64,000 nucleotides of DNA, from NCBI GenBank assembly GCA_902801845.1, contig CADCJW010000004.1, forward strand, positions 195,936 through 259,935, read 5' to 3'. A program made the position numbers and the translations under genes. Each line of letters starts with the position of its first letter. Positions within the stretch are counted from its first letter, which is position 1. Under the pieces are notes generated by a model. The model searched no databases, had not been told where the DNA came from, and was given only the letters and a program-made list of their open reading frames with translations. This DNA is from an uncultured Eubacteriales bacterium. Lineage in GTDB: Bacteria > Bacillota > Clostridia > Christensenellales > CAG-138. Shown here one piece after another: positions 9,576 to 17,543 of the stretch.

Positions 9576-10892
9576 ATGAAAGAGATTTTCAAGAACATTC
9601 CCGTCATCCCTTACGAGGGAGCCCAGAGCAAGAATCCCCTGGCGTTCAAATTCTATGACGCCGACCGCATCGTCCTGGGCAAGCCCATGAAGGAGCATCT
9701 GCCCTTCGCCATGGCCTGGTGGCACAACCTGTGCGCCGGCGGCACGGACATGTTCGGCCGGGACACGGCGGACAAGTCCTTTGGCGCCGAGAAGGGCACC
9801 ATGGCCCACGCCAAGGCCAAGGTGGACGCGGGCTTCGAGTTCATGAAGAAGCTGGGCGTCAAGTATTTCTGCTTTCATGACGTGGACCTGGTCCCCGAGG
9901 CGGACGACATCAAGGAGACCAACCGGCGCCTCGACGAGATCAGCGACTACATCCTGGAGAAGATGAAGGGCACGGACATCAAGTGTCTCTGGGGCACGGC
10001 CAACATGTTCGGCAACCCCCGCTTCATGAACGGCGCGGGCTCCTCCAACAGCGCGGACGTGTTCTGCTTCGCCGCAGCTCAGATCAAGAAGGCTTTGGAT
10101 CTGACCGTGAAGCTGGGCGGCCGGGGCTATGTATTCTGGGGCGGCCGTGAGGGCTATGAGACCCTGCTGAACACCGACGTGAAGTTCGAGCAGGAGAACA
10201 TCGCCAAGCTCATGCACCTGGCCGTAGAGTACGGCCGCAGCATCGGCTTTACCGGCGACTTCTACATCGAGCCCAAGCCCAAAGAGCCCATGAAGCACCA
10301 GTACGACTTCGACGCCGCCACGGCCATCGGCTTCCTTAGGCAGTACGGCCTCGATAAGGATTTCAAGATGAACATCGAGGCGAACCACGCCACGTTGGCC
10401 GGGCACACCTTCCAGCACGATCTGCGCATCTCCGCCATCAACGGGATGCTGGGCAGCATCGACGCCAACCAGGGCGACCTGCTCCTTGGCTGGGATACCG
10501 ACGAGTTCCCCTTCAACGTGTACGAGGCCACCATGTGCATGTACGAGGTGCTGAAGGCCGGCGGCCTCACCGGCGGCTTCAACTTCGACGCCAAGACCCG
10601 CCGCCCCTCCTACACCCTGGAAGACATGTTCCACGCCTACATCCTGGGCATGGACACCTTCGCCCTGGGCCTTTTGAAGGCCGCGGCCCTTATCGAGGAC
10701 GGTCGCGTCGATCAGTTCGTCGCCGACCGCTACGCCTCCTACCGCACCGGCATCGGCGCCAAGATCCGCTCCGGCGAGACCACTCTCCAGGAGCTGGCCG
10801 AGTACGCCGCCTCCCTGGGTGCCCCCGCTCTGCCCGGCAGCGGCCGGCAGGAGTATTTGGAGAGCGTCGTCAACCAGATCCTGTTCAGCTAA
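9576..10892 (+). CDS. xylA: Xylose isomerase
   Basis: This 438-residue class II xylose isomerase interconverts D-xylose and D-xylulose in the cytoplasm, using two divalent metal ions. The catalytic His101 and Asp104 lie in FHDVDLVPE. The metal-site motif [12 protein letters not shown] is near residue 188, and YIEPKPKEP and [13 protein letters not shown] follow. The length is typical for the class with the extended N-terminus. AAAGGAGA precedes the ATG. It is the last gene of the xylose operon and is followed by a terminator. Confidence 0.97.
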   Translation: MKEIFKNIPVIPYEGAQSKNPLAFKFYDADRIVLGKPMKEHLPFAMAWWHNLCAGGTDMFGRDTADKSFGAEKGTMAHAKAKVDAGFEFMKKLGVKYFCFHDVDLVPEADDIKETNRRLDEISDYILEKMKGTDIKCLWGTANMFGNPRFMNGAGSSNSADVFCFAAAQIKKALDLTVKLGGRGYVFWGGREGYETLLNTDVKFEQENIAKLMHLAVEYGRSIGFTGDFYIEPKPKEPMKHQYDFDAATAIGFLRQYGLDKDFKMNIEANHATLAGHTFQHDLRISAINGMLGSIDANQGDLLLGWDTDEFPFNVYEATMCMYEVLKAGGLTGGFNFDAKTRRPSYTLEDMFHAYILGMDTFALGLLKAAALIEDGRVDQFVADRYASYRTGIGAKIRSGETTLQELAEYAASLGAPALPGSGRQEYLESVVNQILFS

Positions 10893-10956
10893 TCTCACGG
10901 ACGCCTCTCGTCTTTCCCCCGCCCGGATCATGGGGAAAGATCCGATAAATAAGCAA

Positions 10957-10988
10957 GAACAGTCTGCCCCACGGCAGGCTGTTTTTTG
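10957..10988 (+). terminator. Rho-independent terminator of the xylose operon
   Basis: ACAGTCTGCC at 10959-10968 pairs with GGCAGGCTGT at 10973-10982 with one wobble pair and is followed by a T-run to 10987. A copy of the B-type tail repeat begins directly after it. Confidence 0.85.
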
Positions 10989-11060
10989 GTTGCGGAGGAA
11001 AGGATTTGCGTTTGATACAGAACCGGTTTTGCTTGCCCTTTACAGGCCGGATCATATCTG
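10988..11060 (+). repeat. B-type intergenic repeat, copy 1
   Basis: The block opening GGTTGCGGAGGAAAGGATTT resembles blocks at 14845, 24716 and 60996, each of which directly follows a hairpin and T-run. This copy is the most divergent and has an extra base near the start relative to the others. Confidence 0.5.
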
Positions 11061-11090
11061 TTGATCCATCCCGACGGCCCTGGTTCTTCG

Positions 11091-11119
11091 TTGACAACAG
11101 CGGCAAGATATGCTAAATT
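11091..11119 (+). promoter_or_regulatory. Strong promoter of the dehydrogenase operon
   Basis: A perfect TTGACA at 11091-11096 is followed after 17 bp by TAAATT at 11114-11119, with an extended -10 TG at 11111-11112. Transcription would start near 11126, giving a leader of about 345 bases before the first gene. Confidence 0.65.
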
Positions 11120-11125
11120 ATCCAT

Positions 11126-11471
11126 GGATATTTTATATCGTTCTTTATTGGTGATCCCAGGGGTTCGGGAAGTAAAATACTTCGACTCTTTTGCATAGGA
11201 GTCGAAAAAGGCGGAGTTATGCTAAATGCTTGTTTCGTCACCACGCGACCGGGGAACGACGCTTTGTGCGGTCGTTGGCCCGAGCCAGAAGGACGTCCGG
11301 ATGAGCTCCCGCTCCGTGAGAGAAACCTTCGACCTCTCCGAAACGATCATCTATCCCCCTATATCGGAGAAGCGACAACAACATATTGACCATCGAAGAA
11401 AGCCATGATCGGATTGGCTTTCTTTGTGCGAAAAGGGATACTTCACAAATATTACGAAAGGACATGTGGAA
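11126..11471 (+). promoter_or_regulatory. Long structured leader with terminator-like hairpin
   Basis: No convincing gene is present. TTCGACTC at 11181-11188 pairs with GAGTCGAA at 11199-11206. AAGAAAGCC near 11397 pairs with GGCTTTCTT near 11416-11424, about 45 bases before the first gene, like an attenuator. I recognise no known riboswitch or T-box sequence. A 60-codon open frame (11226-11408) with a weak GGAG upstream has no recognisable product. Confidence 0.45.
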
Positions 11472-11777
11472 ATGAGGATTGCTCAACATCCGATCCTTAC
11501 CTTTGACCGCGGTAAGGAGATCCATTTCACCTTCAACGGACAGCCCATGACGGGATATGAAGGCGAAACCATTGCGGCCGCGCTTCACGCTGCAGGGGTA
11601 AAGGTGCTTGCCAAAAGCTTGGAAAAGCATCGTCCCCGAGGATTCTACTGCGCCATCGGCAACTGCGCTTCCTGTCAGATGATCGTAGACGGAGAGCCCA
11701 ACGTCCGCACCTGCATCACGCTCCTCAAGGAGGGGATGAAGGTGGAGACCCAGGAAGGAAAGGGGAAGATCCAATGA
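11472..11777 (+). CDS. (2Fe-2S)-binding subunit of amino-acid dehydrogenase
   Basis: This 101-residue protein has a plant-type 2Fe-2S fold as in the small subunits of opine, hydroxyproline and cyanide-forming glycine dehydrogenases (Fer2_4 family). The cluster cysteines lie in YCAIGNCASCQMIVDG (C-x4-C-x2-C), with a further cysteine in NVRTCIT. The ATG at 11472 fits AAAGGA nine bases upstream and gives the usual short N-terminus. Its stop overlaps the start of the next gene, implying coupled translation. The protein should pass electrons from the flavin subunits. Confidence 0.85.
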   Translation: MRIAQHPILTFDRGKEIHFTFNGQPMTGYEGETIAAALHAAGVKVLAKSLEKHRPRGFYCAIGNCASCQMIVDGEPNVRTCITLLKEGMKVETQEGKGKIQ

Positions 11778-12856
11778 GAGAAGTCGAACTGCTTGTCATC
11801 GGTTCCGGCCCCGCGGGCCTGTGTGCCGCCATCTCTGCGGCATCCTCCGGCGCGAAGGTCCTCGTTTTGGAGCGCAACTTCAAGCCCGGCGGACAGCTCA
11901 TCAAACAGACCCACATGTTTTTCGGCTCGGAAAGCCAGTATGCCTCCCACAGAGGCGTGGACATCGCCGATATCCTTCTTTCCAAGATTCGGGAATACGG
12001 CGATCAGATCGAGATCATGCTCAATGCGACCGCCGTCGGCTTCTACGAGGACAACGTGGTCACCGTGTTGAAGGATGAAAAGGAATATTTCAAGATCAAA
12101 GCCAGGTCCATACTCTGCGCCACCGGCGCCTATGAAAAGTCGCTGGCCTTCCCCAACAATGACCTGCCGGGCATCTATGGAGCAGGCGCCGTGCAGACGC
12201 TGATGAACGTGTACGGCATCCGTCCCGGCGATCGTGTTTTGATGGTCGGCGCAGGCAACATCGGTGTGATCGTGAGCTATCAGCTCCTGCAGGCCGGCAT
12301 CCAGGTGGTGGCGGTCCTGGACGCCGCACCGCGGATCGGCGCCTATCTGGTCCACGCTTCCAAGCTGGCCAGAATGGGCGTGCCCATCCTCACCTCCCAC
12401 ACGGTCAAGGAGGCCATCGGTACGGATTGTCTCGAGGCGGCCGTGGTGTGCGAAGTGGACGACAGGTTCCAGCCGATCCCCGGCACCGAAAAACGGTATG
12501 ACGTGGACGTCATGTGCATTTCCGTGGGCCTAAGCCCCTTGAACGAGCTTTTGGCCATGCGCGGCGTCGAGATGAAATACGTCCCTCAGCTCAGCGGATA
12601 TGTCCCCCTGCGGACCGAATATTGCGAGACCAGCATCCCCGGTATTTTCGTCGCGGGGGACGCCTCCGGCATAGAGGAGGCCAGCTCCGCCATGGCCGAG
12701 GGATATTTGGCCGGGCTGTGCGCCGCCGCCGGACTTGGTCACGTGCCAGCGGACTTTGAACAGCGCAAACAGACGTATCTAAAGCAACTCGAGGATCTCA
12801 GATCCGGTCCCGTCGGAGATCGGATCCGTGCTGGAATGAAAATCAGCCAGCTGTAA
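11774..12856 (+). CDS. NAD(P)/FAD-binding subunit (alpha) of amino-acid dehydrogenase
   Basis: This 360-residue flavoprotein is of the HcnB / OoxA / dye-linked proline dehydrogenase alpha type. An N-terminal FAD-binding Rossmann motif (VIGSGPAGLCAAISAASSG) is followed by a second dinucleotide motif (VGAGNIGVIVSYQLLQAG, about residue 155) and a C-terminal FAD contact GIFVAGDASGIEEASSAM. Its ATG overlaps the preceding stop by four bases. In characterised relatives this subunit forms a complex with a DAO-type beta subunit such as the one at 13633. The substrate cannot be read from sequence; proline, hydroxyproline, sarcosine or another secondary amine are candidates. Confidence 0.85.
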   Translation: MREVELLVIGSGPAGLCAAISAASSGAKVLVLERNFKPGGQLIKQTHMFFGSESQYASHRGVDIADILLSKIREYGDQIEIMLNATAVGFYEDNVVTVLKDEKEYFKIKARSILCATGAYEKSLAFPNNDLPGIYGAGAVQTLMNVYGIRPGDRVLMVGAGNIGVIVSYQLLQAGIQVVAVLDAAPRIGAYLVHASKLARMGVPILTSHTVKEAIGTDCLEAAVVCEVDDRFQPIPGTEKRYDVDVMCISVGLSPLNELLAMRGVEMKYVPQLSGYVPLRTEYCETSIPGIFVAGDASGIEEASSAMAEGYLAGLCAAAGLGHVPADFEQRKQTYLKQLEDLRSGPVGDRIRAGMKISQL

Positions 12857-12868
12857 GGAGGATGGAAT

Positions 12869-13357
12869 ATGTTTGAAAAAACGGGCGTGGCCTCCCGTGA
12901 GATGGTCATGACGAAGTTCCCTTCCATGGAGAGGATCAACAAAGGTCCCGTCGCCGTGGTGGAGTGCTATCAGAAGATCCCCTGCAATCCCTGTCAAACC
13001 GCCTGCCCTGCCGGCGCGATCCAGATCGGCGACGATATCAACGACATCCCCCGTCGGGATGAGACCCGGTGCACCGGCTGCGGCCTGTGCGTTGCGAAAT
13101 GCCCCGGCCTCGCCATCATGATCGTTGACGGTTCCAAATCCGCCGACACCGTCGAGTTCCGCATCCCCTATGAGTTTCTGCCCCTGCCCAAAGCGGGCGA
13201 GACGGTCGTTGGATTGGATCGGGCCGGACAGCCCATCTGTGAAGCCAGGGTCGTCAGGGTCATGAATCCCCCCGCCTTCGACCGCACGCCGGTCGTTACG
13301 CTGGAGGTGGATCGCCGGTATCTCTACGATTTCAGAAACTTCCGAAGGGAGGCGTAA
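12869..13357 (+). CDS. 4Fe-4S dicluster ferredoxin subunit
   Basis: This 162-residue iron-sulfur protein has CNPCQTACPAGAI and CTGCGLCVAKCPGLAI, each providing C-x2-C-x3-C or C-x2-C-x2-C ligands for 4Fe-4S clusters. The C-terminal half has no recognised domain. An AAGGAGG site directly precedes it, 12 bases after the flavoprotein gene. It probably connects the dehydrogenase flavins to cellular electron carriers in an anaerobe. Confidence 0.85.
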   Translation: MFEKTGVASREMVMTKFPSMERINKGPVAVVECYQKIPCNPCQTACPAGAIQIGDDINDIPRRDETRCTGCGLCVAKCPGLAIMIVDGSKSADTVEFRIPYEFLPLPKAGETVVGLDRAGQPICEARVVRVMNPPAFDRTPVVTLEVDRRYLYDFRNFRREA

Positions 13358-13361
13358 GCGC

Positions 13362-13643
13362 ATGGACGAAAACACCATCATCTGCCGTTGTTCCGACGTG
13401 ACGCTGAAGGATATTCGGGACCTCATCGCCCAAGGGTACGTTACCTACGACGAGATCAAGCGGATCACCCGTGTGGGCATGGGCCCATGCCAGGGCAAGA
13501 CCTGCGGACAGCTTGTGCTCCGGGAGATCGCAAACGCCACGGGCCAGAGCATGGCCGATCTCAAGTTCCACAACCTTCGTCCCCCGGTGGTCGGCGTAAA
13601 GCTCCATCTTATCGCAGAGGAGGCCGAGAAGCATGAAGACTAA
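13362..13643 (+). CDS. BFD-like (2Fe-2S) protein
   Basis: This 93-residue protein has the bacterioferritin-associated ferredoxin-like signature: C-x-C near the start (IICRCSDV) and a later C-x4-C (GPCQGKTCGQLV), giving four cysteine ligands. Such domains are often fused to the alpha subunit of dye-linked amino-acid dehydrogenases; here it is a separate gene. It begins five bases after the ferredoxin stop and overlaps the next gene by 11 bases, which indicates tight translational coupling. Confidence 0.85.
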   Translation: MDENTIICRCSDVTLKDIRDLIAQGYVTYDEIKRITRVGMGPCQGKTCGQLVLREIANATGQSMADLKFHNLRPPVVGVKLHLIAEEAEKHED

Positions 13644-14781
13644 AGCGGATATCGTCATCATCGGCGCAGGGATGTCCGGCTGCTCCATCGCCTACAATCT
13701 GGCCGTTCGCGGCGCGAAGAATATCGTCGTGCTGGAAAAGAGCTTCATCTGTTCCGGCTCCACCGGTGCCTGCGGCGCTGGATTCCGCATGCAGTGGGGC
13801 ACCGAGATGAACTGCCGCATGTCCAAATTCTCCACGGAGTTTTATGAGCATGCCAACGGCATCCTCGAATACGACGGCGACATCGAACTTCGTCAGAGCG
13901 GGTATCTGATGATCGCCGACACGGAAAAAGAGCTGGTCCAGTTCGAAAAGAATGTTGAAGTCCAGCACGCCTGCGGCATCCCTTCCCGCATGGTCAGTTT
14001 GGCGGAGGCCAAGGAGCTGGTCCCCCATCTCAATACCGACGTCCTTTCCGGCGCCGCCTATTGCCCGAAGGACGGCTTTTTGAATCCCCACAAGACGACG
14101 GACGCCTTCTATAAGGTCGCCAAGCGGCTGGGCGTGGAATTCAACACCTTCACCGAGGTGACGGGCATCCGTGTCGAAAAGGGCAGGGTCGTCGGTGTGG
14201 AGACCAACAAGGGCTATATCGAGACCCGCATCGTGGTCAATGCCGCAAACGCCTGGTCACAGGGCATCGCGAAGATGGTGGGCCTGGAGCTGCCCCTCTA
14301 TTCGGAGCGGCACCAGATCCTGGTGACCGAACCCGTGGAGCACATGCAGGACCCCATGGTCATGGCCTTCAACCTGAACCTGTATGTGCAGCAGACGCCC
14401 CACGGCTCGTTCATCATGGGGCGCGCCGACTCCTCGGAGCCCCGGGATCTGAGAAGGACCTCCTCGTGGCAGTTCCTGGAGGAAATGGCCAAGACCATCG
14501 ACAACGTGCTGCCGGCCATCGGCAAATTGCGCGTCATCCGCCAGTGGGCAGGCCTGTACAACATGTCCCCGGACCGTCAGCCCATCTACGATAAGGCGGA
14601 TTCCGTGGAGGGATTCTATATGGCCGTAGGCTTCAGCGGGCATGGCTTCATGTTTGGCCCCGTCACCGGGACCGTTATGTCCGAGATGATCCTGGGCCTT
14701 GAGCCCACCATCGATGCCTCCCGCCTTCGTCTCTCCCGTTTCGCCGAGGGTAACCTGTTCACCGAGCCCTCCGTGGTATAA
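13633..14781 (+). CDS. DAO-type FAD oxidoreductase (beta subunit of amino-acid dehydrogenase)
   Basis: This 382-residue flavoenzyme is of the D-amino-acid oxidase / sarcosine oxidase beta family. The FAD motif IVIIGAGMSGCSIAYNLAVRG is at the N-terminus, the middle holds GAAYCPKDGFLNPHKTTDAF, and the C-terminal FAD contact is FYMAVGFSGHGFMFGPVTG. It probably oxidises a secondary amine or imino acid and hands electrons to the four upstream iron-sulfur and flavin proteins. It is the last gene of the operon and is followed by a bidirectional terminator. The exact substrate is unknown. Confidence 0.87.
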   Translation: MKTKADIVIIGAGMSGCSIAYNLAVRGAKNIVVLEKSFICSGSTGACGAGFRMQWGTEMNCRMSKFSTEFYEHANGILEYDGDIELRQSGYLMIADTEKELVQFEKNVEVQHACGIPSRMVSLAEAKELVPHLNTDVLSGAAYCPKDGFLNPHKTTDAFYKVAKRLGVEFNTFTEVTGIRVEKGRVVGVETNKGYIETRIVVNAANAWSQGIAKMVGLELPLYSERHQILVTEPVEHMQDPMVMAFNLNLYVQQTPHGSFIMGRADSSEPRDLRRTSSWQFLEEMAKTIDNVLPAIGKLRVIRQWAGLYNMSPDRQPIYDKADSVEGFYMAVGFSGHGFMFGPVTGTVMSEMILGLEPTIDASRLRLSRFAEGNLFTEPSVV

Positions 14782-14811
14782 TCCCAATCATCCAAAAGCG
14801 CATCTGCAACA

Positions 14812-14844
14812 TAAAAGACAGCCCCATCTGGGACTGTCTTTTTT
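14812..14844. terminator. Bidirectional terminator between convergent operons
   Basis: AAAAGACAG-CCC pairs with GGG-CTGTCTTTT around a four-base loop, with T-runs on both strands. It serves the dehydrogenase operon (+) and the response-regulator gene (-). Confidence 0.85.
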
Positions 14845-14905
14845 GATTGTGGGGAGAGTAATCCTTTTCGCTGTTGCAGACGGCTTTTCCAGTTTTGATT
14901 TTTCT
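14845..14905 (+). repeat. B-type intergenic repeat, copy 2
   Basis: The block from GATTGTGGGGAGAGTAATCC through TTGCAGACGG aligns with the copy at 24716 and directly follows a hairpin and T-run, as in the other copies. Confidence 0.45.
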
Positions 14906-15638
14906 ATAGACTGTTGCGATACTCGTTGGCGCTCATGCCGGTGAGCTTCTTGAACACCCGGGCGAAATGGGCTGAATCCTGATAGCCCACCAGAGCGCCG
15001 ATGTCGCCCACCCGGAGCTTCGGGTCTGCCAGTAGGCGCTTGGCTTCCCGGACGCGGATCTCGTTTAGGGCATCGTAGAAGGTGCCGTCAGTCTGCTTGT
15101 TCAAGAGCTTGGAGAGATGCCACTGGGACACATAGCAGCTGTCGGCCACCTCCTGCAGCGTCAGTTTTTCGGCGAAGTGGGCCTCCATATAGGCAAGGGC
15201 ATGGTTGACGATATGGCTTTGGGCGTACCGGCTTTCCTTATTTTCGCCGCCGGGAGGGGTCTGTCCGCTGAGCCGCTCGGTGGCCACCCGGAGGGCGTCG
15301 TGGATCTCGTCCAGCTTGGAGGGTTTGAGCAGGAACCGGGTCACGCCCAGACGAATGGCTTCCTGGGCGTAGGTGAACTCTCGATACCCGGTGAGCACCA
15401 CCACCTGCATGTCGGGGAACTCGCTGCGCAGGCCCGCCAGCATGGTGAGCCCATCGTCCCCGGGCATGCGGATGTCGGTGAAGAGGATGTGGGGGCGCGC
15501 TTCGCGAATGAGGGCTGCACCGCGGATGGCGTCGCCGGCGTCGCCCACCACCTGGCAGCCGAAGTCCTGCCAGCGGACCACCTTGCGCAGTCCCTCTAAG
15601 ATCCGCTTTTCATCATCGATCAATACGACCCGATACAT
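14904..15638 (-). CDS. AraC-type response regulator (YesN-like)
   Basis: This 244-residue two-component regulator has an N-terminal receiver domain with acidic DD at residues 8-9, phospho-acceptor Asp55 in LFTDIRMPG and Lys105 in FLLKPSK. The C-terminal third is a pair of AraC-type helix-turn-helices (LQEVADSCYVSQWHLSKLL and VGYQDSAHFARVFKKLTG). It is the last gene of a run that starts with a YesM-type kinase at 20604 and contains a sugar ABC transporter. It probably activates that operon or the adjacent phosphorylase genes when the sugar is sensed outside. Confidence 0.92.
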   Translation of the reverse strand: MYRVVLIDDEKRILEGLRKVVRWQDFGCQVVGDAGDAIRGAALIREARPHILFTDIRMPGDDGLTMLAGLRSEFPDMQVVVLTGYREFTYAQEAIRLGVTRFLLKPSKLDEIHDALRVATERLSGQTPPGGENKESRYAQSHIVNHALAYMEAHFAEKLTLQEVADSCYVSQWHLSKLLNKQTDGTFYDALNEIRVREAKRLLADPKLRVGDIGALVGYQDSAHFARVFKKLTGMSANEYRNSL

Positions 15639-15670
15639 CCTCGTCGCCTCTTCTTACGCTTACCTTGATT

Positions 15671-16537
15671 TTAGCCCTTGATGGCGCCGGCCGTCAATCC
15701 CTTGATGATGTGCTTCTGCAGCATCACGTACACCACCAGCACCGGGATCACCACCAGCACCACGCTGGCGGCCATGAGCCCGTAGTTCACGCCGGCCTGG
15801 GAGCTGATCTCGTTGAGGAGCCCGGTGATGGCCCGCTCCTGGGGATACCGCAGGAAGAAGGACTGGGTGAACAGATCGTTATAGCTCCAGAGGAAGGTGA
15901 AGATGGCCACCGTGGCGAAGGAGGACTTGGCCGCGGGGATGATGATGTGGAAGTAGATGCCGAACACGTTGCAGCCGTCCAGATACGCGCTCTCCTCCAG
16001 ATCGATGGGCACCGATTGGATGAAGCCCATGAGGATGATGATGGAGAAGCACAGATTCCCTGCGATCTGGGGCAGGATCACCGCCAGCAGGCTCAAAAAC
16101 CGATTTCCCGTTCCGGCGATGCCCATGACCGCCTCCAGGCGGAACACGGGGATGATGGTGGAGAACACGGGGAACATCATGCCCGCCATGATGAGACTGT
16201 ACAGGAGCCCTTTGCCCTTGAACTGGTAGCGGACCATGCCGTAGGCGGCGAGACCCGCCAGGATCACCACCACCACCGTCACGGTGCCGGAGATCACGAA
16301 ACTGTTCAAATAGGCGTTCTTGAAATCGGCTCGCTCAAAGGCGGTCAGATAGTTGTCCCAGGTGAAGGCTTCTCCCAGGGGCAGGGAGAAGGAGTCGCTC
16401 ATGATGAGCCCCTTCTGACGGAAGGAATTCAAAATGACCCAGATGAAGGGGTAGATGGTGGTGAGGGCCCACAGGCTCAGCACCAGGTAGGTGACGACTT
16501 TGGAGATCGACGCTTTTTTGAATTTCATGTCGCTCAC
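15671..16537 (-). CDS. Sugar ABC transporter permease (MalG/UgpE-like)
   Basis: This 288-residue CUT1 permease has about six membrane segments, including one near residue 15-35 (TYLVLSLWALTTIYPFIWV). The EAA-like loop is LEESAYLDGCNVFGIYFHII, and the ending KGLTAGAIKG is conserved. It lies four bases after the partner permease gene on the minus strand and 32 bases before the response regulator. It forms the channel with the protein encoded at 16542-17468. Confidence 0.9.
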   Translation of the reverse strand: MSDMKFKKASISKVVTYLVLSLWALTTIYPFIWVILNSFRQKGLIMSDSFSLPLGEAFTWDNYLTAFERADFKNAYLNSFVISGTVTVVVVILAGLAAYGMVRYQFKGKGLLYSLIMAGMMFPVFSTIIPVFRLEAVMGIAGTGNRFLSLLAVILPQIAGNLCFSIIILMGFIQSVPIDLEESAYLDGCNVFGIYFHIIIPAAKSSFATVAIFTFLWSYNDLFTQSFFLRYPQERAITGLLNEISSQAGVNYGLMAASVVLVVIPVLVVYVMLQKHIIKGLTAGAIKG

Positions 16538-16541
16538 CTCC

Positions 16542-17468
16542 TTACAGATCCTCGGACCGGCGGAACACCCGGTTCGACACGTTGGACAGGATCACGCCCA
16601 GCACCACGATGAGCACGGCGATGGTGGAGCCGTAGTCTACATTCATCTTGTTGAAGGTCTGATCGTACATATAGGTCCCGGTGAGCCAGCCCATATTCTC
16701 CGGTATTCCGGCGCCGAACATGACCCAGGGAAGGTCGAACACCTTGAGGGAGCCGGTGATGGCCAGGATCAGGCAGGTGATCAGCACGTTCCGCAGCATG
16801 GGGAGCGTGATATACCGGGTCCTGGTCCAGCCGGTGGCGCCGTCCAGATCCGCCGCTTCGTAGAGCTCCTGGGGAATGTTGTTGAGACCGGTCACCAATA
16901 TGACGAAGTAGAAGCCCACGTACTGCCACATGACCGGCAGGAACATGGTGAAGAGGAAGTGAGCTTGGTCCTTCCAGTCCAGCCAGGTGACCACCACCCG
17001 TCCGCTGGGCATGGTCTTGGTCTCCAGGGCGCCCAGGCTCAGCAGAAGCTGGTTCACCATGCCGCCCTTGTAGAGGAAGATCAGATTGAACATGAGGCCC
17101 AGAGCCGTGGCGGAGATGACGATGGGGAAGAAGTAGACCGTCCGGAAGAACTGAGCGCCCACCCGGATCGTGTCCACCAGCAGAGCCAGTATGAGGGCGA
17201 TGCCCACCTGGAACACAACGGTGCATACGGTCAAAAGCAGGGTGTTCTTGAAGGCCACGCGCATATAGGGGTCGGTGAACAGCCGGGCATAGTTCTCATA
17301 CCAGGGCTCGTTGAACCCTTCGGCCCGCCGACCCAGGCCGCCGATCTTCAAAAAGGTGTTGATGATGTTCTGAACGAAGGGGTAATACAGGAAGACCAGC
17401 AAAAACAGGAAGGCCGGAATCAAAAAGATCAGCAGCGGGGATTTGCGCTTATAGATCATGGAGTTCAT
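16542..17468 (-). CDS. Sugar ABC transporter permease (MalF/UgpA-like)
   Basis: This 308-residue CUT1 permease begins with a cytoplasmic KRKSPLL segment and a long membrane helix (LIFLIPAFLFLLVFLYYPF). Later segments surround the EAA loop YEAADLDGATGWTRTRYITLP. It follows the binding-protein gene after a hairpin-bearing 75-base gap and precedes the MalG-like gene with almost no gap. No ATPase gene is present in the operon. Confidence 0.9.
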   Translation of the reverse strand: MNSMIYKRKSPLLIFLIPAFLFLLVFLYYPFVQNIINTFLKIGGLGRRAEGFNEPWYENYARLFTDPYMRVAFKNTLLLTVCTVVFQVGIALILALLVDTIRVGAQFFRTVYFFPIVISATALGLMFNLIFLYKGGMVNQLLLSLGALETKTMPSGRVVVTWLDWKDQAHFLFTMFLPVMWQYVGFYFVILVTGLNNIPQELYEAADLDGATGWTRTRYITLPMLRNVLITCLILAITGSLKVFDLPWVMFGAGIPENMGWLTGTYMYDQTFNKMNVDYGSTIAVLIVVLGVILSNVSNRVFRRSEDL

Positions 17469-17497
17469 AGCCGTTTCCTCCAGCTTCAGTTTAAGGA

Positions 17498-17526
17498 ACG
17501 GGGCTGCCGGTTCGCAGCAGCCCCGT
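17498..17526 (-). other. Hairpin between binding-protein and permease genes
   Basis: ACGGGGCTGC at 17498-17507 pairs perfectly with GCAGCCCCGT at 17517-17526. It sits just after the binding-protein stop on the minus strand, the same position as the 6204-6247 hairpin in the xylose operon, and probably protects the upstream message from decay. Confidence 0.6.
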
Positions 17527-17543
17527 AGTCAGGTCAAGGGTGA

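Noticed and set aside
11226-11408. 60-codon frame in the dehydrogenase leader as a gene
   Set aside because: It has a weak ribosome binding site and no recognisable domain, and it overlaps predicted RNA structure.
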